Part shown: piece after piece, positions 35,360-43,532 of the stretch
Numbering within the stretch: position 1 is the stretch's first letter
Layout: each line of letters begins with the position of its first letter
NCBI GenBank assembly: GCA_947481985.1
Contig: CANKIK010000019.1
Coordinates: 1-48,806, forward strand
From: QWOP01 sp003669605
Lineage (GTDB): Bacteria; Planctomycetota; Planctomycetia; Pirellulales; UBA1268
DNA: 48,806 nucleotides
Direction: 5' to 3'
Notes under the pieces: model-generated
What the model saw: the letters and a program-made list of their open reading frames with translations, nothing else
What the model was told of the DNA's origin: nothing
The model's database searches: none
Position numbers and translations under genes: made by a program

Positions 35360-35902
35360 ATGAGGATGAGAATCAAGCAGAAGATGGGGCTGTTCCTCGC
35401 GGTATCGACGATGGCGACGTGGCTAGTGATGGCGACCGCGGCGCAGGCTGGTCCGCCCCCGCTCAGTACCAATCCGGGGAATCTGGCGATCTTTCCGGCG
35501 AAGGGACAAAGCCCCGAGCAGCAGAGGCTCGATGAGTCCGCTGCCTACGATTGGGCCACACAGCAAACCGGCTGGGATCCGTATCAGGCGAAGGCCTTGC
35601 TCGACCAGCAGGGTCATGCGGCGGCGGATGCCGCCGGCGCTGCGCGGGGCGGGGCCGTGAAAGGTGCTGCAGGTGGGGCGCTGGTGGGAGTCGCTGTCGG
35701 CGCCATCGCGGGCGATGCCGGCAAGGGGGCAGCCATCGGCGCTACCTCGTTGGGCCTCACCGGCGGGATGCGCTCACGGCGGGCTGTGAAGGCCGCCGGA
35801 AACACCTCCACAACGGCCGTGGCTGGCTACCAGCAGGCGTACGCGGTGTGGAGCCGAAACTTCATGGCAGCCATGGAAGCCAAGGGCTACACGGTGCGGT
35901 GA
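35360..35902 (+). CDS. Small exported glycine-zipper protein
   Basis: The 180-residue product has a signal peptide (about residues 8-30, ending AAQAG). Its middle third is Gly/Ala-rich with repeated GxxxG spacing (GGAVKGAAGGALVGVAVGAIAGDAGKGAAIG, about residues 95-125). That is typical of glycine-zipper (YMGG-like/Rick_17kDa-like) envelope proteins, whose segments insert into membranes or self-associate. An N-terminal helix before it holds the YDWATQQTGWDPYQA stretch. The C-terminal region has Tyr/Ala-rich helices (GYQQAYAVWSRNFMAAMEAKGY). GAAGGGAG lies 7 bases before the ATG. A second small secreted gene follows on the same strand after 93 bases. A structural role in the envelope is inferred. 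Confidence 0.8.
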   Translation: MRMRIKQKMGLFLAVSTMATWLVMATAAQAGPPPLSTNPGNLAIFPAKGQSPEQQRLDESAAYDWATQQTGWDPYQAKALLDQQGHAAADAAGAARGGAVKGAAGGALVGVAVGAIAGDAGKGAAIGATSLGLTGGMRSRRAVKAAGNTSTTAVAGYQQAYAVWSRNFMAAMEAKGYTVR

Positions 35903-35995
35903 AGCAGCAGCATTGACAACAGTGAGCGATTATGCGGGCGGCTGACGCCGACTGCTTTCTTCCAATACAGACACGACAGCGAAGGGAGTTGATAG

Positions 35996-36421
35996 ATGGC
36001 GATGACGATGATGAGGTGCGTGGGGCTGGCTCTGGCGGCGAATCTGGTGCTGCTTGGCAGTGCGTGGGCCGATCAGGCCGATCAGGCATGGATCTGTGCG
36101 GTCTCGTCGGCCGTGGCTGTCGATGAGGATGGCACAGTGGGGCCTCCCGATGTGGGTGACAAGGAGCGGCCGACGTTCTTTCGCGTCGACACGGCGACGA
36201 AGGAGTTGACGCTGCTGGCACCGAAATCGCGTCGCGGCGAGGTCACGAAGCTCGACACGGTCCGGGCGTCGGATGGCCAGTGGCTGCTTTCGGGCGTGGA
36301 GCACGGCCGCGCCTTGAGCCTGATCATCACCGCCGAGGGACGGATGACCCTCTCGGTCGTCGGCGACGGCGTGACCTGGGCCGTCTTCGGCCATGCCCTG
36401 CCTGCGGACGAGGCGAAGTAG
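35996..36421 (+). CDS. Small exported protein of unknown function
   Basis: The 141-residue product has a clear signal peptide (about residues 5-25, LALAANLVLLGSAWA). The mature part looks like a compact beta-rich domain (FFRVDTATKELTLLAPKSRRGEVTKLDTV, LLSGVEHGRALSLIITAEGRMTLSVVGDG). No catalytic motif or named family was recognised. GAAGGGAG precedes the ATG, the same ribosome-site form as the glycine-zipper gene 93 bases upstream, so the two may be expressed together. The alternation of hydrophobic and polar residues suggests a beta-sandwich or barrel. Its function cannot be stated. Confidence 0.7.
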   Translation: MAMTMMRCVGLALAANLVLLGSAWADQADQAWICAVSSAVAVDEDGTVGPPDVGDKERPTFFRVDTATKELTLLAPKSRRGEVTKLDTVRASDGQWLLSGVEHGRALSLIITAEGRMTLSVVGDGVTWAVFGHALPADEAK

Positions 36422-36896
36422 CCCGTCTTCAAAAAGGCGGCGCTCGACGGCGCTTGTCGACGTGGAAAAGATTGCCTGCTGGCTGCGGCCGCACGCCGCA
36501 GGGCGTGTGACGGCCAGGGGCATGGCCGCTATCGTGGGGGCCTTCCTGCCCACCCGTCCCACGGTGCCACCATCATGAAAATCGTCCTCCTCGACGCCCT
36601 GCGGGCCACGTCGCTCGTGCGGCTTTTTGACTTCCAATTGCCGCGCGTGGCGATCGCTTCATGGTAGAGGAGGGCGGTACTCGCGGATGCGAGGGGGCGG
36701 CTTTGCACCGATAACGACAGACATCCTGACTTCCACCTCTACACGGGCCAAGAGTTCGGCTCAAACACATGCAGACGCCGTCTGTTGACGGGTTGGCGGC
36801 AGGTTGCCAAACTTTTGGCCCGACCATCTCCCCCCGAGCGTTTTGGGGTCTGGTCATCTGGGAAATCCCAGCGAAGCCGACTGCTCCAGAGTGAAG
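36422..36896. other. Intergenic region, 475 bases, with hairpin and short gene-like fragment
   Basis: A 7-bp hairpin (CTGCGGC at 36483-36489, GCCGCAG at 36495-36501) follows the small secreted gene and could end its transcript. A 30-codon frame at 36575-36667, MKIVLLDALRATSLVRLFDF then TAG, resembles the start of a Rossmann-fold dehydrogenase and may be a decayed relic. It has no ribosome site. From about 36700 the sequence becomes less GC-rich, which leads into the methyltransferase gene. Confidence 0.35.
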
Positions 36897-37844
36897 ATGG
36901 GAATTACCAACGAAAACGTTGTGTTCTTGTCCGCCGCCCGTCGCGCCGGCGTTTCCTTTGCGAAAACGCTTACGATCGGTCGGCAAATTCTTTATGCCGA
37001 TCACAAGACCTTAGCAGCGCTCGCACGTGAGGACAAAATCGACGGATCTGCCGCGACTCAAGCGAGGACTCAATTTTCGGAAGAATTTTTCAAACGGTTC
37101 TTGGGCGCAGAGGAGATCGTTTCGCTGGACAACTCGACCTACGAGGGGGCCGATCTCACGCACGACATGAACGTCCCTGTGCCGCTTGACTGGGAAGAAA
37201 ACTACGACGCGATCGTCGATGCCGGATCTTTGGAGCACGTGTTCAACTTTCCTGTGGCGTTGGCGAATTGCATGAGAATGGTCAAGACCGGCGGCAGGCT
37301 GTTTTTCTTCACTCCAGCGAACAACCTCTTTGGACACGGTTTCTATCAGTTCAGTCCGGAGTTGTTTTGGAGCGCGCTGTCTGTAGACCATGGCTTCGCG
37401 ATCGAGAGGATGGTCGCGGTAGAGTTTAAGTACATGGGTACGGAATACGGCTCGTTCAGGCAGCAGTACGAAGTGAAAGATCCTCGTGTGACTCTATCCC
37501 GGGTCACACTGGCTAACTCACATCCCGTTATGCTTCTTGTCCAAGCAAAGAAGATCCGGCACACGAGCAATCCATTTCAAAAGCAGCCTCAGCAAAGCGA
37601 CTATCTGAGACTCTGGGATTGCGGGGCCCAATCGCCAACGGCAGGGGCGAGCGGCACCGAAGGTCCGATGTCGATTGCGAGGCGATTCAAATCCTTGCTG
37701 CCTCGGCCAGTTCAGGGATTCTTAAAACGTCTCCTCAGATTGATTCCCCAATCAGTGAGGATACGTATTCGAAACAAATACGGCATGTACTTCGAGCACT
37801 CCTTTCGGAACAGGACGTACTTTCGCCCTTTCAATCGCGAATAG
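36897..37844 (+). CDS. SAM-dependent methyltransferase (class I, type 11-like)
   Basis: The 315-residue product shows the later part of a class I methyltransferase fold: NYDAIVDAGSLEHVFNFPVALANCMRMVKTGGRLFFFTPANN at about residues 103-145, where motif IV and the post-loop helix of type-11 enzymes are clear. The usual GxGxG SAM loop is not obvious before it. EIVSLDNSTYEGADLTHDMNVP fits the acidic strand after it. The Arg-rich tail (KRLLRLIPQSVRIRIRNKYGMY) may bind a membrane or polymer. Such orphan enzymes often modify surface polysaccharides. The gene has lower GC and different codon choice from its neighbours and is followed at once by an IS-end relic, so transfer is likely. No strong ribosome site precedes the ATG at 36897. 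Confidence 0.75.
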   Translation: MGITNENVVFLSAARRAGVSFAKTLTIGRQILYADHKTLAALAREDKIDGSAATQARTQFSEEFFKRFLGAEEIVSLDNSTYEGADLTHDMNVPVPLDWEENYDAIVDAGSLEHVFNFPVALANCMRMVKTGGRLFFFTPANNLFGHGFYQFSPELFWSALSVDHGFAIERMVAVEFKYMGTEYGSFRQQYEVKDPRVTLSRVTLANSHPVMLLVQAKKIRHTSNPFQKQPQQSDYLRLWDCGAQSPTAGASGTEGPMSIARRFKSLLPRPVQGFLKRLLRLIPQSVRIRIRNKYGMYFEHSFRNRTYFRPFNRE

Positions 37845-37905
37845 CGTGTTCGGTCCCCATGTTTCTGCAGCCCAACTTCAGAGAATCACGCCAACAATTG
37901 ACTGC

Positions 37906-38001
37906 TGACACGGCCCACTCCCTCCGGACTGCGGGGCGCGAGGGTCATTTCCAGAGGATGGCAGAGGCAGGTTCAGCCAAGACTTCCCAAGGTGCTCGCG
38001 T
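37906..38001 (+). repeat. Diverged copy of the IS3-like element end
   Basis: This stretch aligns with the sequence starting at 48658. Both copies begin TGA.ACGGCCCACTCC, then share TCCGGACTGCGGGGCGCG after one differing base, and match again at the far end (CCAAGGTGCTCGCG against CCAAGGCGCTCGCG). The middle part has diverged. No transposase gene follows here, so it is probably a relic or solo end. It lies between the atypical methyltransferase gene and the DUF1254 gene. Confidence 0.7.
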
Positions 38002-38041
38002 CAGTCTTTACCGAGCCAGGAACACCGATCCAGTCATTTCG

Positions 38042-39571
38042 ATGAAACTCAAACTCCGCCTCCTCATGCCTGCGGCGTATGGCTTCCTGCTGGCGTCGGC
38101 AGGCATCGCCTCCGCTCAGATCGACCGCACTGACGACGTCGGCGGCCTCCCGTTTGTGGAGAATCGGCCCACGGCGGCGACTGCACAGGCGGTGCGCGAT
38201 GAGCTCCTCTTCCAGCGGGCGACGCAGACTTACCTTTGGGCGATGCCGCTGGTCAACACGCTGGGCATGAAGGAAGGATCGGAGAAGGTCTTCGGCGCTG
38301 GTTACAACGTGCTGCCGGTCTGGAAACAGCGGCTCAATGCCCAGACCCTCGTGACGACGCCGAACTCAGACGTTATCTACGGGATGGGGTATGTCGATCT
38401 CGGTGCCGATGGGCCGCTGGTGTTCGAGGCGCCGCCGAATCTCCAGGGGATCCTTCTCGACTTCTGGCAGCGGCCGATCCCGGTCGATGGTGGGAAGTTC
38501 TTTGGCGACGTCGGGCTGCCTGGACCGGATGCCGGCAGGGGAGGGAAGTTCCTGCTGCTGCCTCCCGGTTACAGCGGAGAGGTGCCGGAAGATCATTTCG
38601 TCTACCGGTCCGCGACCAACAATGTGTTTATTTTTCTCCGCTCGTTTTACCACGATCCCAAGAACCTCACGCCGGCGGTCGCGCTCCTGGAGCAATCGAG
38701 GATCTATCCGCTCCATGGCCGGGAGTCGGCCCGGCCGATGAGGTTCCCCGACGCATCTGGTGTCCCGGCCAACCTGCTGCCGAAGAGCGATGCGCGGGCT
38801 TTTGATGGCCTGAAGATGCTCGTGGACAGCGAAGGGCAAAACCTCGCTGACGCCGATTCTCTCGGCATGCTCTCGGCGATCGGCATCGCCAAGGATGTGC
38901 CCTTTACGCCCGATGCCAAGACGCGGGAGATTCTCGACCGAGCGGCGCGGACGGCGTACCGGATGAGCCGCGTCATCGGCTTCGAGGAAGTGATGGGCGG
39001 CCGTTCTCTGCGCATCTACCCCGACCGTCGCTGGATCAACCCCATGGCCGACGCAACTCCGGACAACCTCGGCGGGCCGTTCGATCTCGCTTGGCGGAGG
39101 GCCGCTGGTGGTGTCCTCGATCTCGATGCCCGGATCTGGTTTTTCACCAACTACTTTTCGGTCAGTCCAGGGATGCTGTCGCAGACGCCGGGCAAAGGTG
39201 CCAAGTACATGATCACCTTTGTCGACGGCGATGGTGGGAATCTCTCCGGAGGCAGCGACTATGCCCTCCACCTTCCCCCCGGGATCCCGGCTGTCAACTT
39301 CTGGTCGGTGACGCTCTACGAAGCCGAGAATGGCTCAGGACTGGCCAATGGCCAGCCCTTTCCATCGCTCGGATCCCGCGATCAGCCAGTCCCCAATGCC
39401 GACGGCAGCCTCGATCTCCATTTCGCTCCCCGGGCCCCCGTCGGCCGGGAAAGCAACTGGCTGGCAACGGTTCCGGGAAGGGGCTACTTCGCCATCCTCC
39501 GGCTCTACGGCCCGACCGAGGCAGCCCTCGACAAGCGTTGGAAGCCCGGCGATATCCAGAAGGTGAAGTGA
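38042..39571 (+). CDS. Exported DUF1254/DUF1214 protein
   Basis: The 509-residue product has a signal peptide (about residues 1-26, ending ASAQ). It carries the N-terminal DUF1254 domain (FQRATQTYLWAMPLVNTLGMKEG, NSDVIYGMGYVDLGADGPLVFEAPP, HFVYRSATNNVFIFLRSFY) and the C-terminal DUF1214 domain (YMITFVDGDGGNLSGGSDYALHLPPGIPAVNFWSVTLYEAENGSGL, near the end FAPRAPVGRESNWLATVPGRGYFAILRLYGP). The pair is widespread in bacteria, and the function is not established. The frame is open upstream to 37619, but that part reads through the IS-end relic and the methyltransferase C-terminus in another frame, so the ATG at 38042 in front of the signal peptide is chosen. No clear ribosome site was seen. The IS relic lies 41 bases upstream. 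Confidence 0.9.
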   Translation: MKLKLRLLMPAAYGFLLASAGIASAQIDRTDDVGGLPFVENRPTAATAQAVRDELLFQRATQTYLWAMPLVNTLGMKEGSEKVFGAGYNVLPVWKQRLNAQTLVTTPNSDVIYGMGYVDLGADGPLVFEAPPNLQGILLDFWQRPIPVDGGKFFGDVGLPGPDAGRGGKFLLLPPGYSGEVPEDHFVYRSATNNVFIFLRSFYHDPKNLTPAVALLEQSRIYPLHGRESARPMRFPDASGVPANLLPKSDARAFDGLKMLVDSEGQNLADADSLGMLSAIGIAKDVPFTPDAKTREILDRAARTAYRMSRVIGFEEVMGGRSLRIYPDRRWINPMADATPDNLGGPFDLAWRRAAGGVLDLDARIWFFTNYFSVSPGMLSQTPGKGAKYMITFVDGDGGNLSGGSDYALHLPPGIPAVNFWSVTLYEAENGSGLANGQPFPSLGSRDQPVPNADGSLDLHFAPRAPVGRESNWLATVPGRGYFAILRLYGPTEAALDKRWKPGDIQKVK

Positions 39572-39645
39572 CGGCGGCTGTTGCCCCAGATCGGGATCAA
39601 GCCATGATCAGGCCACGACGCTGGTGGCGGATCGACGTCGATCGC

Positions 39646-42600
39646 TCAAGGGGTTGGCTGCTCGTCGGGCTGATCCTGCCGCCGGATGGCGACACTGATC
39701 GAGCCGTTGATGGGGATCACTTGCTGGCCGGCGATCATTTCGGCTGAGAGCGTCAGATTGCAGGCCACATTGGGCAATCCGGCTTCGTTTGGCGTCGACC
39801 CGAGATAATCGATGTAGGGCTTGATGGCACCGCGGAGCGTTTTGTCGGTCGCCGGCCGCGACGTATCACCGACAAAGTTGCGGAGATCGGCACCGGTGAA
39901 GACGTAGTCGTGATCGGCCGACTGGAACGTCGGTGCCGGCACCGAGAAGGTGGCCACGGTGTTGTCGTTGGCGTTGTCCCGGAGCGTGCAGCGCAGTTCT
40001 GCTCCCTCTGGTGCAGCGAACGACCGCGGCGCTTGAATTGTGATCCGATCAGAGTTGCCCTGGAAGAATTCATTGACCTTCCAGCCGCCAGTCTTCGTCT
40101 TGGTCGTCGTGAGGACAATCGCTGCCCCCGGACTGACTGCCAGTTCGCACGACGCTTGGCTGGAAGAGGTGGTGGTGGGCTGGTTGTAGACCGGGATGAG
40201 AAGGTGATCGCTGACGCCGTAGGGGGTGGCCAGATGAACATCGACGTATTCCACGATGTTACAGCATTCAGCACAGGGTTCGTCGCTGGTACACGGCAAG
40301 GCTGCAGTCGGTGCCGGTAGGGGAAAGCGGAGTTGGGATTTCGGCATCACCGACCTGAGGTCCCCCGACGGGGCTGGTGAACCGCTGTCGGCTGGTGAAC
40401 CGCTGTCGGATGGTGAGTGGCTGTCGGATGGTGAGTGGCTGTCGGATGGTGAACCGCTGCCTGACGACGAGCGGCTGCCTGATGGTGAACCGCCGCCTGA
40501 CGAGGAGCGGCGGCCCGACGAGGAGCGCCCGTCTGACGAGGAGCGCCCGTCTGACGAGGAGCGGCCATCTGACGAGGAGGGGCCGCCTGACGGTGAAGGG
40601 CCATCTGACGAGGAGCGGCCGCCTGACGGTGAAGGGCCGTCGGGTGGGGATGGGGCTTCGCTACTGCCACGGAGTGGGTTTTTGGATCCACTGGCTGGCG
40701 TGGGGATCGGTTCGGCGGCGCTTGCGAGCATCACACCGTGGCGGTGCTTGTGGCCGCCGGCGAGTTGCCTCATCCTGCCCGGGTGAAGACCAGCAGTCGT
40801 CGGCGACGACCTGGTCGCGGTGCTGCGGCTGATCACTTGAACGCCGGGGGGAATTTCGGCCCGGAGCACCTGGCGGCTGATGAGCGTGATCGGCACCGAT
40901 TTGCCGCCGGCGATGACACTCGTATCGTGCAGATTGAATCCCTTCCCCATCAGGAAGATCACTGTCGTGCCAGTGGTGTCGACCCCCTCGGCGCCGTAGT
41001 AACCGACTAGTTCTGGCGCCAAGTCGGTGACCCCGGTATTAAACAACTCGAACCCGCCTGAGGTGTTTTCGTAAGGGATTTGGGCCACCATCGTCTGCAG
41101 AGGGAGTTCCCGTTCGAGCTGATCGACGCGCCGCATCAATCGGGCAACTTCGCCATCACGGTAGGCGCCGGCGTTCTGGGCACAGACCACTGCCGACTGC
41201 TGCATCGCTTTGACGCTCCTGGAGAGCCGCATCGCCTGCCGCATGCTTTGGTCGGTCGCCTTCGGATTGGTGAGCGAGAACCAATTCGTCCGGATGTCGA
41301 AGGTGACATAGGGGACGAACGACGGCATGACGACGATCGCCGTACATTCCCGCATCCCCGGTTCCAGGCGGCGCTGAGAGAGATCGCGGGTAGCCGAGTT
41401 GCTGCCGATGAGAGTGTTGGCGAAGGCCGCGATATTGTTCTGTGTCGGCGGGGACTGGATCCGCGGATAGAACCGCCAGCCAAAGGTGTCGGCGCCGTGC
41501 GTGAATCCGACTGCCGTCTGGTTGAGGCCGATGGTTGCCATGTTGGTCTGGAGCGAACGGTCGTAGCGGGCCATTGTCTGGCGGCTGGAGCGACCGTGGG
41601 CTACGGCCATCGCCATGGCGAGCTGCATCTCCCGCCGCTGCGAAAACATATCCTCCACATTCTGTTCGTTGGAGACTGGATCGAGGGCGAAGATCCGGAT
41701 CGGCCAGCGGCGGCGGACGTAGTCATTAAAGCTCGCCCGCGCGTCGGGCCCCGGATTCGGCCCGTAGTAGGGCCCCGACCAGGCGCATCCCGCCGCGAAT
41801 CCCTTGGCAGCGGAGATGTCGCGCATGTCCTCGATGAGCCGGTCGTTGAGGAGCGCTGACTCGACGAGAATCGCCCAGGCGAGGACCGCGGTGGTGGTGC
41901 GGCAGATGTGGCAAGGGCCGACGTCGTTCTCGCACGGCCCCTGACAGATGCATCCCAACGACGGTTCGACGAGCTGCCCATCGACAGGCGCTTTGTCATC
42001 CATCCCGAGGGATTGGAAGAAACTCCGGCGGCGGAGCTCGAGTTCGCCCATCCGGTGGCTGCGGACCAACTCGGCCAGGTTCCAGGCCGGCATCTCCTCC
42101 CACACCGGGCACTGCCGGAGCTGGGAGAGAAAGTCGTAGGCGGCTTGCAATTCTTCGCCGAGGAATCCGCGGATGTCGTTGTATTCGATGCACGGCTGGT
42201 TGGCGGGATGAGCGCCGAGGGCCTCAAACGCCGCCCGAAGAATGATCGTCACCTGGGTTTCCCCGATGACATCGATCAGTTCCTCCGGCGGAAGCGGCAT
42301 CCGGGCCCGGCGCATCTTGGCGCTGGGCACCGAGACTGAAATGGTGTGCGAGCGCATCACCTTGCGGATCCGTGCTGTCAGTTTCTTGCTCCGCGTGATC
42401 TGGCCGTCGGTGGGGAGGGCGAACCCGCCGGGGAGGATGACTGCGTCGAGCGCATCGGGACTGGTGCCGTCCGAGGTGAGGCAGATGGCGCTGCGCACCT
42501 CGCCGTTGTTGACTGCAAACGTCAGCCCGGGGGCGATCAGATCGACCAGATCGTTGATCACGAGGTTGCGAAATGTGGTGGGGAGCAGTTCGTCACCGAG

Positions 42601-43365
42601 CTGGGCTTCGCCGATGACAGTCACCTCTGCCCCATATCCCTGCTCGGTATTTTTTCCCGGCAAGATGGAGATCGGGATGCGAACAAGGTTCAGCGCGTAT
42701 CCGGGGGAGTCGGCGGTATCATCCCCTTCGTTGATCCGCCGCAGTTCATCGAGGTGGCCGATGTACTGCGACAGATGGTCGAGGTGGATGGTGGGCTCGA
42801 GACTGACGGCGTTGTTGTTCCCCATGCCAAATGTCGCAAACGGTGTCGACGTGGTGGTGAAGGGAGCCGTTCGGTCGATGACCCCGCTGGAGGGATCTGC
42901 CGGATTCGAAATCATGTTCTGGACCGTGGTCGTACTGGGCGGCGTCGATCCGGAGTCTCCGTGCGCCATCGCCATCGCGATTCCCACAAACGATTGGTCG
43001 CTGCGGCTGATGCTTGCGTTGTTGAGATCCTGGAAGTTTCCAAGTTGCGCCTTCATCTGCGACTCGTATTCGTAGCGGTGCCGCGTCAGCCGGCTTTGTC
43101 CCCAAACGTCCGGCTGCTTGGCGACGATCGAGCCGTAGGCGTCGATGTGGTGTTCGAGCCAGTCGATCTCGTCGGCGAGAAGTTCGACGTTGTCGTCCTT
43201 GCACGTCGGGGGACGCTGGCGATGCCAGGCCCGCGCCGGCCCGGTGATGGTGTGCCAGAATCCGCCCGGTTCGGCGGCGCTGATCGTCGCTGCGGCCACT
43301 GCCATCGCGGCGGCGAGGAGAAAAATCGACATTGCGGCCGGAGGCTGTCGTGTCGGTGCACCCAT
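39646..43365 (-). CDS. Giant exported protein of unknown function with Ser/Pro/Gly/Asp-rich linker
   Basis: The 1239-residue product has a signal peptide (about residues 10-32, FLLAAAMAVAAATISAAE) and no membrane segments after it. I do not recognise a named family. A long N-terminal part (about 35-770) holds two similar AMAMAHG/AMAVAHG segments, a Cys cluster (CICQGPCENDVGPCHICRT), and a coiled stretch (RRVDQLERELPLQT). An IPT/TIG-like stretch follows (GTTVIFLMGKGFNLHDTSVIAGGKSVPITLISRQVLRAEIP, about 820-865). Then comes a low-complexity linker (about 900-1000) of repeating SSSDGR and SPSDSH units. The C-terminal 240 residues form a separate domain that opens with a CAECCNIVEYVDVHLATPYGV Cys motif. 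It probably binds cells or surfaces. It is divergent from the protease gene. Confidence 0.7.
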   Translation of the reverse strand: MGAPTRQPPAAMSIFLLAAAMAVAAATISAAEPGGFWHTITGPARAWHRQRPPTCKDDNVELLADEIDWLEHHIDAYGSIVAKQPDVWGQSRLTRHRYEYESQMKAQLGNFQDLNNASISRSDQSFVGIAMAMAHGDSGSTPPSTTTVQNMISNPADPSSGVIDRTAPFTTTSTPFATFGMGNNNAVSLEPTIHLDHLSQYIGHLDELRRINEGDDTADSPGYALNLVRIPISILPGKNTEQGYGAEVTVIGEAQLGDELLPTTFRNLVINDLVDLIAPGLTFAVNNGEVRSAICLTSDGTSPDALDAVILPGGFALPTDGQITRSKKLTARIRKVMRSHTISVSVPSAKMRRARMPLPPEELIDVIGETQVTIILRAAFEALGAHPANQPCIEYNDIRGFLGEELQAAYDFLSQLRQCPVWEEMPAWNLAELVRSHRMGELELRRRSFFQSLGMDDKAPVDGQLVEPSLGCICQGPCENDVGPCHICRTTTAVLAWAILVESALLNDRLIEDMRDISAAKGFAAGCAWSGPYYGPNPGPDARASFNDYVRRRWPIRIFALDPVSNEQNVEDMFSQRREMQLAMAMAVAHGRSSRQTMARYDRSLQTNMATIGLNQTAVGFTHGADTFGWRFYPRIQSPPTQNNIAAFANTLIGSNSATRDLSQRRLEPGMRECTAIVVMPSFVPYVTFDIRTNWFSLTNPKATDQSMRQAMRLSRSVKAMQQSAVVCAQNAGAYRDGEVARLMRRVDQLERELPLQTMVAQIPYENTSGGFELFNTGVTDLAPELVGYYGAEGVDTTGTTVIFLMGKGFNLHDTSVIAGGKSVPITLISRQVLRAEIPPGVQVISRSTATRSSPTTAGLHPGRMRQLAGGHKHRHGVMLASAAEPIPTPASGSKNPLRGSSEAPSPPDGPSPSGGRSSSDGPSPSGGPSSSDGRSSSDGRSSSDGRSSSGRRSSSGGGSPSGSRSSSGSGSPSDSHSPSDSHSPSDSGSPADSGSPAPSGDLRSVMPKSQLRFPLPAPTAALPCTSDEPCAECCNIVEYVDVHLATPYGVSDHLLIPVYNQPTTTSSSQASCELAVSPGAAIVLTTTKTKTGGWKVNEFFQGNSDRITIQAPRSFAAPEGAELRCTLRDNANDNTVATFSVPAPTFQSADHDYVFTGADLRNFVGDTSRPATDKTLRGAIKPYIDYLGSTPNEAGLPNVACNLTLSAEMIAGQQVIPINGSISVAIRRQDQPDEQPTP
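40365..40645 (-). repeat. Low-complexity imperfect tandem repeats (Ser/Pro/Gly/Asp linker)
   Basis: About 280 bases of short imperfect repeats, with units related to GGATGGTGAGTGGCTGTC and GACGAGGAGCGGCC, encode the Ser/Pro/Gly/Asp-rich linker of the giant exported protein. Units are multiples of three, so the frame survives. The other strand is also open through it (DEERPS repeats), which is a by-product of the repeat composition. Confidence 0.85.
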
Positions 43366-43532
43366 CTTCCAGTACCTCGTCCTTGCCCGGCATCTACCGG
43401 GATTCGATACTCAGCGAGTCTTTGGCTGTCGGGAGAATCGTCATAATGAGTCGATCTTTCCCTGCTGTAGTTCCCTTATCGGAAGCCGTTCTCCAAATCG
43501 CCCCACCTCACACCCCCTCTCGGGAGCCCAGC

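Noticed and set aside
37619..38041. N-terminal extension of the DUF1254 protein
   Set aside because: It would read through the methyltransferase 3' end and the IS-end relic in another frame. The signal peptide begins at 38042.
40365..40645. Possible CRISPR array
   Set aside because: Repeat units are short, continuous and imperfect, with no unique spacers. They encode a protein linker.
40256..40786. Plus-strand open frame rich in DEERPS repeats
   Set aside because: It is the complement of the Ser/Pro/Gly/Asp linker of the minus-strand giant protein. Short repeats of multiples of three keep all frames open.
43366..43532. Upstream start for the protealysin-like gene (frame open from 43332)
   Set aside because: It overlaps the divergent gene's start region and lacks the propeptide pattern. 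GGGAG precedes the ATG at 43533.
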